A stretch of 64,000 bases of DNA. Origin: Ciona savignyi (lineage: Eukaryota > Chordata > Ascidiacea > Phlebobranchia > Cionidae). The position numbers and the translations under genes are program-made. Shown here one piece after another: positions 47,447-59,710 of the stretch; position 1 is the stretch's first letter; every line of letters starts with the position of its first letter. Location of the stretch: contig CH003200.1 of assembly GCA_000149265.1 (NCBI GenBank), forward strand, positions 1-64,000. The letters are read 5' to 3'. The notes below the pieces were generated by a model. That model made no database searches. It had not been told where the DNA came from and worked only from the letters and a program-made list of their open reading frames with translations.

Positions 47447-50400
47447 ATGGGCTATGCTCATAACATTTTCAAAATGCTTTTCGGAATAGTACTGTTAGTA
47501 CTCTTTTTCAGCTATCAAGAGCTAATTTGGTAAGTGAAGTTTAATTTGTTTTCATTCTTTAACGTGTGTCTCTATTTAAGTTTTAGTTTGGGTTATTTGT
47601 TTTTTATTCTTGTAAAACCTATTGGCAAATAAAAAAACAAATTACGGAAAGATTTCCGCTTGACCCGAGAATAAGCTCCATGCCGCATTTTTGCGTTCCA
47701 TATTCTTTGTTTAATTCATTTTAAATTTTAAAAAACGTTAAAAGGGTATTTTATAAAAATTCAAAAAACAGAAATTAAAATATACATTTTTACCCTAAAA
47801 AAATCCATTAAAATACCATGTTGCCATATCAATGAACAGTTGGTCACTCCAAACCGATATGGACGGATAAAGTACTTCAATACGAACACACATGTAGATA
47901 TTCTTACATTACTTCCACCAGGAAATCCCCAAACACTCAGCCACACACAAATAAAAGCAAATATCAATCGAGGCCAATATCTTATAGGTATTAGCTAAAA
48001 TATAATAATTATGCAGCAGTATATTTTTTAGTCGTATATCCAAATATCAAATACATATTTCTCTTGTTTGGGCCTACAATGTAAAACATAAAATGTTTAT
48101 ATCTGGAACCATTAAGAAGCTTCATTTTTTCTTCTTGATATCCATGTTTTCTGAAATGCTGCTTAAACGGACAAAACCAATATGTGTCCATTTTTACAAC
48201 TTATAATACAACAAGTTTTGAAGTTGGTCACTAGTGTTAGTTTAATGGTAGTTTTAGATTTATTAAAAGTAATATTATGTAGAATCATTGAGTTACGGGG
48301 CGTAATTGCAGGGAAACATAAATATTAATGTGGTTTAGACCTGAAACACTTATATAATGTGATGTACGTATAAAGATAAAAATTTCAAGCAATTTGATGT
48401 TTATTAATACTGCATCGGTTGTATACATGTGTTATAATATAAGCTATGTAGTGGTTTATAATCCAAGCGGGTGGCATTAGTGAACACAATGTCTATAAAT
48501 TCCAACGTATTTTGGAAATCAGAGGAGAGGTAATATATTTGGATAAAATATTCTTAATAAAATGTTTTATCCCTGTAAATGGGGAAATGCAAGGGGCGTT
48601 ATCGCATGGGCAATCGTCAGTGGGGTTACCGAAATTATCGCAATGTATTATATATAATTAAGACATTTCTTCAGTTTTAGTACAGCTCAATAATCCAGCT
48701 GGTTTAGGGGATAAAGGACACAACCGACTAGCTAGAGACTAATTTCGATCGTTCTACCCTTAAGCTGAAAGGCGACATGCTAATCAAGCCAATCGGGTAC
48801 AAACTTCTTTATTATATGTGCTTTTCAATGATAAATTCTTATATTCAGGTACGACAACGGCAACGTAATTTTGCATTTGTACGAAGGAACTCATAAAAAA
48901 CTGAAAGACGTGAAACAAGAAAGTACTCGTACAAATCCATTGCGTCACACCATTCGGTCAACGGGGACTAGTCAACCAACACCCGCAACAATAAATACAA
49001 AAGACCAACATTTGTCAAAAAAGCGATGTAACTTTGACAAACAAATCAAACTGACTATTAAACAAGCACTACAGAAATCAATTCAACTGAAAGAATTATT
49101 TCGAGACCAAAATGAAAGATTACTGAAACAACAAAACGACACGGAATCAATTCTGAAGCATTTTAAAAGGATTTCAAGGCCATTAGAAAAGTAGGTAAGA
49201 TATTTCAACGAAAAGTGGTTCAGTAATTTAAGGCAAGATAAATTTGCAAAAAAACACATTTCTTTCTAAAGTCTTACATTTTATTATCTGACATAACCTT
49301 AAGTGTCATAAACATTCTTAAATATCTTCCCTACAATGGTAAAACCCCTTTCAGTTCGCTAATAAACGATTTGGAAGTACTTTATGACCGAACCGCTGAA
49401 GACGATCTCCAAGAGATTGAAGAATTGAATACCATCGCCCAAACTACGATCTTCAAATCCCAGGTAGGCATGAAGCGTGCACGAGTAATATTCTATAAAC
49501 GTTTAAAACAATGCGTTTGTTATATAACGGTCACCATAATTTTATTATTATAAAATATATATGTTAATCTTGTGTTTGGACAAAACGCAGCAGACGTTAC
49601 AATACTGAGAAAATGCTAAAATAATACCCACGGTGGTTTAACCGGAGTTATTACAGTGTGTCAATTACGATACATTGAAACATTGCTACTTATTAAGTTA
49701 ACCCATTGATGTACTGAATTCAGGAAATGTCCGCTAAGTTTCCTCCAAACAAGTAGCCGAATAGATAGCGGTGATTTTTATTTTTACCACTTTCAACATA
49801 CACACTAGTTGTAAAAGTTTTCGGCCCAAACAAAAGATGTTTTGGTCCAATATAGGTTCCAAATATTAAAAAAATATAAAACTTGCCCTGTCAACTTCAA
49901 CAATTTTATTCTTTTAATTAGAACCCGAAAGATTGTCGCCAAGCGAATAAGCTACACTGCTCCATGAAGCACATGACCTGTGGGTTTGGATGCTTGGTGC
50001 ATGATTATGGGTTATGTATGTTTGTCGCCGCTGGTGAAACCAGGGCAATGCAATATGATTTGAACCAAGTAAAGACTTATCCTGGCATCAACTCCACTTT
50101 TAAGTACCCGAGCGAGACTTGTGTGGATACGACAGATTTTGGGACATCGGTGGAATGGCGTCGTAAGTTAAACGATTAGTCAATACAACCAACATGTGAA
50201 ATACATGTTAGAACGGTCGGATAATCGAATGCGCGACAGATTCATGCACAGCATGTGTGGCCGAATGATTTGCGCCTTATACATCTATTTGACCGAATAA
50301 CGCGATCGATTCAAAAACCACACCTTACATAATAAAAAAACAATCTTTGTGCCGTGACCACCATGAGATCAAAACGTAGTATGTTAACAATTGTAAAATA

Positions 50401-52073
50401 CATTTAAACAGTAATATCATTACAGCCGTTTTTGACAAAAATGCAACGTCAGCGAGAAATAAGGTTGTCACGTTCACCATCACCGGTCCATACACAAGTC
50501 ACTCGCTTTTCAGTCCAGGGACTGTCCCCGATCAGCTCATTCCGAGGATAGAACGCGTCCATGCGGATCCAACAGCTTGGTGGACCGGCCACATTATAAG
50601 TTATTTTCTTCGTCCCCAGCAATGGATTCTAAACGAACTTGAGTCTGTTAAACTTGAGATGCACTTTACGCATCCAATAGTTGGGTAAACACTTGTTCAG
50701 TTTTGATTAAAACCTTATGGAAAGTGTTTCAAACATTCCCTCTACAGTGTACACGTGAGGAGAACTGATAAGATATCGGAGGCTTCGTATTTCCCGTTAG
50801 AAAGGTACATGGACCATGTTGAAAGTTGGTACGACCGTTACTCGATGAAACACCCGGGTGATAAAGTAGTCAGGCGTGTCTATCTTGCCACAGACGAAGA
50901 AGAGATTATTAAGGAAGCAAAAACGAAGTAGGAAATGTGATATTTTATAATCCGTAATTCGCTTGTTTCCTTGGTGTTAGTGAGTAGTTAATTGGTTATG
51001 TCTACTTAGCGGGCATTGCCTGAACTCAGGGAGTAATGGATCCGGCCAAATTTAAAAAAATGTTTAAATCATACACACTATAATAGATTCGGTAACCCGA
51101 CGTCGAGGTAATCTGGGTAGTTTACCATGTGTTAACAGCACTTGCGTTTTTCAGTCACGAGATAAACATAAATATTCTAGTTTTTACACCATATCACTGT
51201 ATGTCTTTTCGTACAGATACCCTGGATACACTTTTGTTACGGCTCTTGATAAACTGCTCAACAATTCACAAGACAGACACAGCAGCTCTTCCCTCAAAAG
51301 CATTCTCTTCGACGTACTCTTGTTGAAAGAATGCGATTTTGTCGTCGTCACATTTTCATCCAATGTAGGAAGCTTGTCGTAATCGCAGGATATAGGTTAT
51401 TCATGTGTAGCCTATCTCTGAAAAAACAAAGCGGGTTAACACACGGGCAATCGTAAAATCCCTTACGCCTACAGTAGGGTTACCAGAGCTACCACAGTGT
51501 GTTGTGTATGACTAACACGTTCCCTTAGTTTAGTAGAAGCCATCGTCTCAATGGGTTTAGGCAATGTTCGTTAAGGGCAATGCTCAGGGACACCGACTAG
51601 CTATCGACCAATATCGTACCAGCAACCCTTAGGCTGAAAGGCGACGCTTCAACCCACCAAGGTAATACAAGTACTTTATATCTCGTTTTTTTTAGGTTGG
51701 AAGACTCGTCTACGAACTGCAACAGAACTTACCAAAGGACCCGAGTCTTAGCGTTGTGAGCCTCGATGACCATTATCACTATTGGGGAGAGATTGGTCTG
51801 GTGCAAGTTGCAACCATGAAACATAACCCTCCGAGCTCTGTTCTGTGCAATGACACGCAAAGCCGAAAAGTCGCTACTGAGATGAGAAAATGGAGCTGTG
51901 AACTCGAGCTAAAAGTTGGAGACAAACTTCAATCAATGTCGTCTTTGCATCACACTTACTTAACCGGTGGTTATAATCGCCGCACCGGCCTACATGGGTT
52001 ATACCCAGCTCATAAAATCAAAGATGTTCTTACTCCAGCTCCGTACCCGACATTTGGGCTGACAGAGGGTTAA
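47447..52073 (+). CDS. FUT8: Alpha-1,6-fucosyltransferase (FUT8 type), complete, 8 exons, 579 residues
   Basis: Golgi type II membrane enzyme that transfers fucose from GDP-fucose to the innermost GlcNAc of N-glycans (core fucosylation). Exons: 47447-47529, 48849-49190, 49355-49463, 49922-50162, 50426-50684, 50748-50927, 51217-51364, 51696-52073; 1740 nt with stop, all in frame (human FUT8 is 575 residues). Exon 1 gives a short cytoplasmic end and signal anchor (MLFGIVLLVLFFSY). Exon 2 is a charged stem. Cys-rich NPKDC...CGFGC starts the catalytic region (179 on). The GDP-fucose site has VHVRRTDK (R349, R350), YLATDE (D394), D437 and TFSSN (S453, N454). A C-terminal SH3 domain (about 515-575) ends GLYPAHKIKDV. 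Human FUT8 has Gln where N454 falls. Four of seven introns carry SINE-L and one SINE-S. Confidence 0.96.
48568..48800 (-). repeat. SINE-L in FUT8 intron 1
   Basis: Reverse: TTTATCCCTGTAAATGGGGA, CATGGGCAATCGTCAGTGGG, CACAACCGACTAGCTAGAGA, ACCCTTAAGCTGAAAGGCGA. It ends about 50 bp before the exon-2 acceptor. Confidence 0.82.
49628..49780 (-). repeat. SINE-L partial copy in FUT8 intron 3
   Basis: Diverged, reverse: CCCACGGTGGTTTAACCGGA, GTTATTACAGTGTGTCAATT, CTGAATTCAGGAAATGTCCG. Confidence 0.65.
50210..50390 (+). repeat. SINE-S copy (two heads) in FUT8 intron 4
   Basis: A diverged GGTCGGATAATCGAATGCGC head is followed by a second, GTGTGGCCGAATGATTTGCG, then a third partial GACCGAATAACGCGATCGAT. 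A B-box-like ATGAGATCAAAACGTAG lies near the end. It looks like nested or tandem SINE-S insertions. Confidence 0.6.
50990..51180 (+). repeat. SINE-L copy in FUT8 intron 6
   Basis: Forward: GGGCATTGCCTGAACTCAGG, GGTAACCCGACGTCGAGGTA, TTTTTCAGTCACGAGATAAA, AACATAAATATTCTAG. Confidence 0.75.
51385..51662 (-). repeat. SINE-L copy in FUT8 intron 7
   Basis: Reverse: GGATATAGGTTATTCATGTG, CACACGGGCAATCGTAAAAT, CAATGGGTTTAGGCAATGTT, and the head ACCCTTAGGCTGAAAGGCGA. Confidence 0.82.
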
Positions 52074-52094
52074 CAAATAGTATATAGTGATATG

Positions 52095-52160
52095 GGAACG
52101 TGTGTTAACTGTGTTAACTCCCCCGCGTTTTTCTATTCATGGGGACAACCATGGATATTC
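52095..52160 (+). repeat. SINE-L tail fragment just 3' of FUT8
   Basis: GTGTTAACTCCCCCGCGTTT and CATGGGGACAACCATGGATA; forward fragment, probably within the 3' UTR or immediate flank. Confidence 0.65.
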
Positions 52161-52973
52161 TAGTTTGCTACATTCCTATTCATACTAAACGCTCATATAA
52201 ATTTGGCCATATCCTGACAAGACACCCACCCATTACAATTCTTTGCTGTTATTTGTTCATTATCCGTTTGTACTAAATCCTGGCTTAAACAAACCAGAAG
52301 AGCGTAATTTAAAACCAATAAGCTGCCTGTAAGATACCGTATATAGCCGAAAATAAGAGAAGCTTTAGTGAAGTTGTGGGATTGCAGAGAAATCTCTTGG
52401 AAGTTAAAAAAAAGGAAATCGTCAGCTCAAAAGTATATGATCTTACAACCACAATTCCACGCCCCCAATCATTGTATTTGTCCCCGAAGGGATTTTTGCT
52501 TGGAACTTTAAGAGTTTCAAAATAAAATACAAATTTCGCTTTTGCGACTTTTCTGAATCAAATCGAGATGTTCATGCAGCTAATATTGAAATAGAATTTC
52601 TTGAAATGCAGCTAATATTGAAATAGAATTTCTAAAATAGAAAAATGAAAAAAAAAAATTATTTGTGTCCTGGCTTTACCCAGTAATTTACCACAAAACA
52701 CTCAAATACCATAAGTAACTTCCCGAAAAGGCATTTTAAACCTTTTAAGTTCGAAATTTATCAAAAGCATGGCTTAATAAAACAACAAAAACCTAAAGAA
52801 TGGTAAACTTATTGGGCGTTCTGAGCTCCTGTAGATTTTATTAGAAAATTTACCACAATTTTACCTTTAAATGTCTGAATTTAACACAAAAAGATAACGA
52901 TTTTAATAATTAAGCAAATATATTTGTTTTTATTTCTTTTTTCTTAAGGCATTTTTACATCCCTATGGAAACA
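52161..52973. other. Unassigned sequence before the gap
   Basis: AT-rich. It contains a near-perfect direct duplication (GAAATAGAATTTCT and preceding bases) at 52575-52634. No gene seen. Confidence 0.4.
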
Positions 52974-53399
52974 NNNNNNNNNNNNNNNNNNNNNNNNNNN
53001 NNNNNNNNNNNNNNNNNNNNNNNNNNNNNNNNNNNNNNNNNNNNNNNNNNNNNNNNNNNNNNNNNNNNNNNNNNNNNNNNNNNNNNNNNNNNNNNNNNNN
53101 NNNNNNNNNNNNNNNNNNNNNNNNNNNNNNNNNNNNNNNNNNNNNNNNNNNNNNNNNNNNNNNNNNNNNNNNNNNNNNNNNNNNNNNNNNNNNNNNNNNN
53201 NNNNNNNNNNNNNNNNNNNNNNNNNNNNNNNNNNNNNNNNNNNNNNNNNNNNNNNNNNNNNNNNNNNNNNNNNNNNNNNNNNNNNNNNNNNNNNNNNNNN
53301 NNNNNNNNNNNNNNNNNNNNNNNNNNNNNNNNNNNNNNNNNNNNNNNNNNNNNNNNNNNNNNNNNNNNNNNNNNNNNNNNNNNNNNNNNNNNNNNNNNN
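52974..53399. other. Assembly gap, 426 N
   Basis: Run of N. The right flank begins inside a SINE-L, so the gap was probably caused by repeat collapse. Confidence 0.99.
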
Positions 53400-53490
53400 A
53401 ATAAAACCCATTAATCCGTTTTAATGTCCGTTAAGTGTCTTGCCCAAGGACACAACCGACTTAGCTAGCGCGAGTTTCGAACCTGCAAAT
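53400..53490 (-). repeat. SINE-L head and middle, cut by the gap
   Basis: Reverse: AACCCATTAATCCG, CTTGCCCAAGGACACAACCG, GAGTTTCGAACCTGCAA (B-box complement). The tail side lies in the N run. Confidence 0.88.
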
Positions 53491-53794
53491 AATACTCGAT
53501 AAGTGTGCAAAAAACGCAGGAATATTAACTGACATTAGTGGAATTGTTTTTTATGTTTTTTTTTCTATCGTGTATCCCCTCCTGCGTAAAACTTAATTTG
53601 TTTGTTTTTTTGCCTGAGAGCACATGGAATTCTGACAGTATATCAAGAACCTGGTCCATGCTCTTGAGGCCATACCTTCTCCTAAAGCCGGACCTGCAGT
53701 ACTATTAGCGCTTTAACGCAAACTTTTTTCTGGTCTATATGTTCTTTGATATTTTAACCCGTTTTAGTTATATCATTTGATTTTTTAAATTTCG

Positions 53795-53970
53795 TTCCCA
53801 AATTCTTGTAATTTTGGTTAGGTTTGACGGCCGCGTCCACTAAACTAAATAATTAAATTCTCATTTCTGTCAAGACGTGTTTTATCGACTGCTCGTTTTA
53901 TCATCTTTTCCAGTCCCTGAGTTTTGATTTGTTTTACTTGCTGCTCTGTAATACAAGAGAATCAAATAAC
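53795..53970 (+). repeat. Copy 1 of a diverged dispersed repeat (partner at 63112-63285)
   Basis: Shares with 63112-63285 the order GGTTTG[AG]CGGCCGCGTCC or a close variant, GTGTTTTA[TA]C[GA]ACTGCTCGTT, a CGTCTTTT-like stretch, and a terminal CTGTAATAC/ATGTAATGC. Identity is perhaps 70% by eye. Nature unknown. Confidence 0.6.
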
Positions 53971-54010
53971 TAAGGTAAATACTAGGACAAATATAATCGA
54001 TGTAATATGA

Positions 54011-54262
54011 TATGCTATTTAGGTTTATCTCCGTGAATAGGAAAACCGGTGACGTTAACACATGGGAAATCGTCAGATTACCTCGCCCCTACCGAAAGGT
54101 TACTGGAGCTATTGCAGTGTGTTTTGTATAATGTCTTTTAATTCATTAGAATCCAATAATCCGCTAGGTTACAGCAATGTCTGTTAAGTGCCTTGCTCAA
54201 GGACACAACCGACTAGCTAGTGATCGGTATCGAATCTAAAACCGTTCGGTTGAAAAACGTCG
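54011..54262 (-). repeat. SINE-L, near full length
   Basis: Reverse: GGTTTATCTCCGTGAATAGG, GGTTACTGGAGCTATTGCAG, GCCTTGCTCAAGGACACAAC, then a head with GATCGGTATCGAATCTAAAA. Confidence 0.85.
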
Positions 54263-54301
54263 CTATAATACAATGGTTATAAAAACGTCTTAATAATTAA
54301 C

Positions 54302-54402
54302 AAAACACTGCAATAGCTCCACCCGAGGGTTGGGATCTAATGATCACTTATGTGTTAAACGCCGATTGTGTTTTCACTTACGAGAATAAAGATGAATTTC
54401 CG
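54302..54402 (+). repeat. SINE-L 3' half
   Basis: Forward: AAAACACTGCAATAGCTCCA, CCGAGGGTTGGGATCTAATG, TGTTTTCACTTACGAGAATA. Confidence 0.75.
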
Positions 54403-56261
54403 ATTCAACTTTATGATGCTTGAATTAAACTATGTATAATTAACTTTTTAGATTATGGCAAAAACTCATGACTCGTTTTCAAACCAATCTGATGGAAATT
54501 AAAATGATCAATATATTTCTAAAATACAATTTCCCAACAGTTGGTGTTACATTACGTTTTGTAAGGGTTTATAAAATTAAACATTTCTTTTAAAATTTTC
54601 TTGTTTTCTTGTTGTTTATAACCGGCATGATTATATTCCTCTGCCGATACTCTTGGAATCGAATAATATTACTTTGCTTAAAAACATATATATAGAGAGC
54701 ATGAACTTTAAAGAAGTTTGTTTCATTTATAAAATATAGGTTGGTAACTCGGGAACCTATTAGTTTCTGTCAGAAAAAGAAAACGATCGTTAACGCATTC
54801 ACAAATCTATAGCGTTGTACAGTGAAAGGGAATTTTATAAACAGTGGTGGTAAAACACGTGATTAACACTGTTGTTAGTCTTCAGAATTTACCCTTGCAG
54901 TTACTAGTACTTGTCCTATAAAGTGTATTAAATGCGGTAACTGAAACTATTGAACACAATATAAATAATATGAAACAAGAAGTAATTAACAAGAATGAAA
55001 AAAAATGAAATACCTGAACTTGGGGGATTAGTAATAGCAATCCGTTTACTACAGATGATGGTATCATGCCTTTTATTACCACAGTTTGTCCCTGCCACGC
55101 TTTTGGTCTATTCACAACCGACTCTTCAGTACAACTAATTTAAAAGGCCACAAATAATACTGAGGTAATGAACTAAAACCACGACTTACACATGCACAAA
55201 AATAAAGAGAACAACGGATAAATGGCAAATGGGAGAAAATAATGACGTCACGTAAAACAGGAAATAATAATTAAAATTAACAAAACTCTCGCATTATAAC
55301 AACGAATAATTGTACATTAAATTAAGGATTGTTTCAATAAAATAGGGCTTCATTACTTTACTTTTTGCAGAAATAAAACAGTACAGAATTCATGTTTTTA
55401 TAATACACATTTCACAATGCGTTACCAAACGATTTATATTTATAGTTGACGGCCAAAATCCTCAAATATAACATGACGGCGAAATACGTCTTGGCGTTGA
55501 AAAGTTGGCCCAGAATCATCGTCATTTCTCTCGATTCTTGGAAATTTTATTTTTCTGTTATTTCAGACCCGGGAGTGATGTTGCTTAATTCAAAACAACC
55601 TTACACGTCGCATGAAAGCTGATGCGATTTATGAAAAATGTAAACCTGTATTAAACGACTAAAATGACAGTAAATAACTCGCCGCTTTATATGACCGCCT
55701 TGGGATCACAACATTTTGGTCAGAATATCCGAATGGCCATAAAAAAAAACGAAGTCGCCATAACCGCGCACGGAACGAAGCCACATGAAGTCCAAATGCC
55801 GTCAAAAGAGAGATTTCTAATTTCCTGCAAGTTTATGTGTGAATCAAGTGAGGATCAAATGTATTTGCCTATCAAGTTTATATGTCCATCAAGTATATGT
55901 GATAATCAAGTGTATTACAACACTCTGGGCACCGACATATAGCATATAAATTCATATCTGGTGTCTTCATGGAGATCTATGCTTGAGGTGTCGTCAGTTC
56001 GTCGATATGCGATCATCGTTGAACCTTCCAGCATTTATACTCTCTTTATTCCGAACATGCGATATTTCTGAAAATATATATTTGTGTCGTACGACAAAAA
56101 TCGTGTCGTTTGCGTCCAAATCGGATTGGTGTGAATCAGCGCATAAAAGACAATATGTGTTCTATTTTGAACGTACGACACGACACACGTTTTTGTCTTT
56201 TCGGTATGAACACGGCACAAACACTCCATCAAAAATCCAAAATCATGAATTCAATACCAAT
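54403..56261. other. Unassigned sequence
   Basis: A minus-strand open stretch at about 55137-55018 (WQGQTVVIKGMIPSSVVNG) has a plausible acceptor and a CAG|GTATTT donor and might be an exon, but I recognise no family and no neighbouring exon. ORFs at 55664-55942 and 55983-56309 look random. A CRE-like TGACGTCA lies near 55243. Confidence 0.35.
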
Positions 56262-56414
56262 ACTTATATAATCATAAAAACATTATATAATCATAAACAC
56301 ATTATATAATCATAAAAACATTATATAATCATAAAAACATTATATAATCATAAAAACATTATATAATCATAAAAACATTATATAATCATAAACACATTAT
56401 ATAATCATAAACAC
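56262..56414 (+). repeat. Tandem array of eight 19-bp units
   Basis: ATTATATAATCATAAAAAC is repeated eight times almost perfectly; three copies end in AAACAC and the first has one change. Low divergence implies recent expansion. Confidence 0.97.
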
Positions 56415-57354
56415 AAATCCTCACACGCACCAACTTAATATATATTTCAAATCATATTTTTTCTACAGTACATTGATGCATAATGTGGTATTGCGTATAG
56501 ATTATGATGCATCGAAAGGAAAGATATAGCGTACAGTGCGTATAATACGAATTAGTTTTGCATACACTTAGTAGAGAAGGTTAGTTTTACGGATTAGTTG
56601 TGCATGCCATTAGTATATGAGGGTTCCCGACGGCAATGTGAGAAATGCTGCTTCTAGGAAAGCAAGTTCGAATAAATCGGCAACCAGTATTTAAAACGAT
56701 TAAACACATTGCGAAGTATTATATGGCCTCAGCCCATGTCGTCGCTATGCAGTCGCTATGCAGTCGCTATGACCAATAATAACACAGCAAACTCAAAAAA
56801 TACTTTCTTTTTGGACCTATTCGAATCAATTAAACAATAGTTAGCGTAAAAATGTTACAAATTGAAAGTAACCAACGTATAAATTAATTTACATCGTTCC
56901 TTCTGTTACGTGGAAATACTAAAGTGAAGTAATAGAAATAAAAGTTACAAACGTATTATAACAATTGTCGAGATAACTTGCGTTTAAATAATAATGTTTT
57001 GGTAACATGAGGTTAATCAAATATATGTAGTATAATCACGTTTGTTCAGCTGGTATAATATCATATTGATGGACATCTGGCAAGCATTCCTATGTATAAG
57101 GTATCACAATATATTCAAATATCTTTGTTGCCGGATATGATGTGATGCGTTGTAGTCTATTAGTCATGTTATGTAAATGAGTGTTTGTCGAGTAACAACA
57201 AGGGGTATTTCCCACATTTGCTACCGCTTTAAAGCGTGCATCAGGCTTAATTGATATATGGACCCAATAAAGACGGGGAAAAAATGTTATTAAATCTTTA
57301 CCGTCGGCAGTCTTCGGGTGGTTAAAAGGTAGGGCTGTAAATTGGATGCATTTT
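56415..57354. other. Unassigned sequence
   Basis: Contains a triple 12-bp repeat (GTCGCTATGCA) at 56741-56772. No gene recognised. Confidence 0.4.
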
Positions 57355-57545
57355 AGACAGTTGTGTCTTTGGACAAGGCACTTGTCGGATAACAGTGAGA
57401 CCTAATGCTTTTTAGGGGTTTGTTCTAAAACTGAAGCAACCTTTCAATAATTCATAACGCAATGCAAAAGCTCAGTTAACTGATTGCTAGTTTGATAACT
57501 GCGCTTGCGTTTTCCCATTCACGAAAATAAAACATAAATACATCT
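57355..57545 (+). repeat. SINE-L diverged partial copy
   Basis: Forward: GTTGTGTCTTTGGACAAGGC, TTTCAATAATTCATAACGCA, TGCGTTTTCCCATTCACGAA, AAAACATAAATACATC. Confidence 0.7.
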
Positions 57546-59630
57546 TTTAATCCGTTTACCATATCTGCACTATGTTTGGATTGTATTGACGCAATAAATG
57601 TTGCACAAACCATGAGTTGGTCTGGAACCACCAGTGCAATGGTTCAAGCCTGGTGTGACGTGGCACCCGTGGTTTGTAACCGGGAAGCCACGGTCTTTAT
57701 TGAATTATTTCAGCGACCGAGTCATGTCGTTATCAATGACTCATACAGTATTCCTTGCTTGTGTAAGTTATACCCTTCATTGCGTCCTGTGGGTTATTGA
57801 ACAAAAGGAAGATCTTTTTAAGGCTGTCGAGCCGGTCACGGTTCTAACGGTTTGAAGATTTGCAATTTTGGTTCTGTTTCAATTTGTAAAAATTCAACCA
57901 ATTCAAACTGGTTTACGCTTAAGTTATTCTGTTATTAAAATTATGCAATACCTTATGCACTGTTATCTTTACCCAAATCGTTAGACTATAAACCATCTAA
58001 CTATATAATCTTCGCTGTACAGCATTAACCGAAGTTATTAAATAGATTCAGTCGAATTTCAATTTATCTGTTAAACTCTGTTGCAGTTTCAATCAAATAC
58101 ATTGTTCGTCTTGTCAGTAGTTCTGGTTTAGGGAAATAACCTTTTAAATCAGGTAGTCGAACCTCTATCCTTTAAATTTCTGACTAAAGTGTTTATTATG
58201 AGAAACGAGAAATACAGAAAAGCGATTTCTATAGTCTACTCCCAAGAGATTAAATGTCATTTTTGGACAAACGTGATGTGAATTACGTAACTAAAAAATC
58301 ATTAACACTATGAGAGGTGTGTGGTAAGCTGGAGTATGTGGGTGTAGAATGACATGCTAACATTACATTGGCAACAGCGTCAATTGCAGCCACGCGCAAA
58401 TTCGGCGCGTAGTGTTGTGACGTCAGAATCACCAACGAACCACCTTTTTCTAGAGCTTTGTCGTCACTTCGAGATAATGAAATTTATTCGCGCTTTCTTC
58501 CCCAAATTGTGAAAATGTAGCCTACGGGACTCTAGTTATCGATCCGCTAATATAAACACGAGGACTAATGTCTTTTACACCATTCGTCGTCAAATGTTCG
58601 AGGATAGAAAGTGTACGCAATGCTGCGATGTAACAGCCAGATTTAAACAAAGTAACAACAAAAGAATTTGAGTCCAGTTGAAACACCGCTTAGTTATTGA
58701 TCTAATAATTTATCAAAGAAGTCGTTTTGGAATTTGCATGGAAACAGTGACTCTGTGATCATAGATATAATATGTGCTCGCAAGAATATATTGAATTATA
58801 TTACCAGATTAAAAAGGATTTACCACGCAACAGATTACGCTTGGATTTCTATTAGTATGAAACATGTTATGAACTCAGATATTTTAACCAATTCATTTGA
58901 GCTCGTGTAATATAAAACACATTGGAAACGCGATGGAGCGGTATATAAAATATCTATTATTAACAGGATCGAGTGGGTAGATAATACCATATGTGTTGGA
59001 TTGATTGCTGTAGCACAGACTGTAGAGTCTGCTATAAAGGATATTGTGATTTGTTGGCTAGTTTTACTGTTATGGTACACTACCTTATTGATTATTTATC
59101 GCAAGTATATCGGCCTATATGTATGAGTCTATAATTGGTAGCTTTCTATAAAAAACTAAACTGACTATTGCACATTGCTAGTAAGAGTAAAAATACATTT
59201 AATTTGTATTTTTTGATTATTTATACATAGCTTTAGGTAGAGTAGACAATTAAAAAGGTTTTTATTGTGGAATGTAAAAATAACCGTATTCTTGCTGCAT
59301 TCAAAAGAACAATTTATTCCGTCATGATTTCCCATCTCCAAGGTGAGTTTGGTTGTTTTGGCTTTAAAATTGAAACAAAATGCAGATTTAACAGCAATCA
59401 GTAGTTGTATAAAAAATATGCCGCGGTTTTCCTTCACTACCCAAACCACGTAAGATCTAGTTGTGCTAGCCACACGATCGAATAAAAACTGTATGAAATT
59501 GGCAGACTCAAGGGTAAAACCGCTAAAACGTATACAAATATGGTAGATCAAATTAACGTCCTAATTATCCACGCATCCTATACACGTCACCACGATAACA
59601 TACCTCCTCCCAACACGTTGTTATCGCCTT
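57546..59630. other. Unassigned sequence
   Basis: ORFs at 57576-57800, 57634-57855 and 59165-59551 (128 codons, minus) show no domain, and their lengths are within chance for AT-rich DNA of this size. A CRE-like TGACGTCA lies near 58419. Confidence 0.4.
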
Positions 59631-59710
59631 GGAATGACGTCATTCGACAAAGACGTCATCCGACCAAATGGCATTATAAAATACCAGTCTTCGTCAGCGC
59701 AGATTTTACT
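59631..59710 (+). promoter_or_regulatory. Possible promoter: paired CRE-like sites and TATA box
   Basis: TGACGTCA at 59635-59642 and AGACGTCA at 59651-59658 are followed by TATAAAATA at 59675-59683. This spacing is typical of a CREB/ATF-responsive core promoter and puts a start near 59705. The nearest downstream exon candidate is at 61101. Whether they are linked is unknown. Confidence 0.45.

Noticed and set aside
52944-53414. Long open frames on both strands across 52974-53399
   Set aside because: They are created by the run of N and carry no sequence information.
55018-55137. Possible minus-strand exon containing WQGQTVVIKGMIPSS, considered as a galectin-like strand
   Set aside because: The galectin sugar-binding motifs are absent and no neighbouring exon was found.
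56262-56414. Considered as a CRISPR-like array
   Set aside because: Units are directly contiguous with no spacers, and the context is eukaryotic.
59165-59551. 128-codon minus-strand ORF
   Set aside because: AT-rich composition, no domain or signal, and length within chance expectation for 64 kb of AT-rich DNA in six frames.
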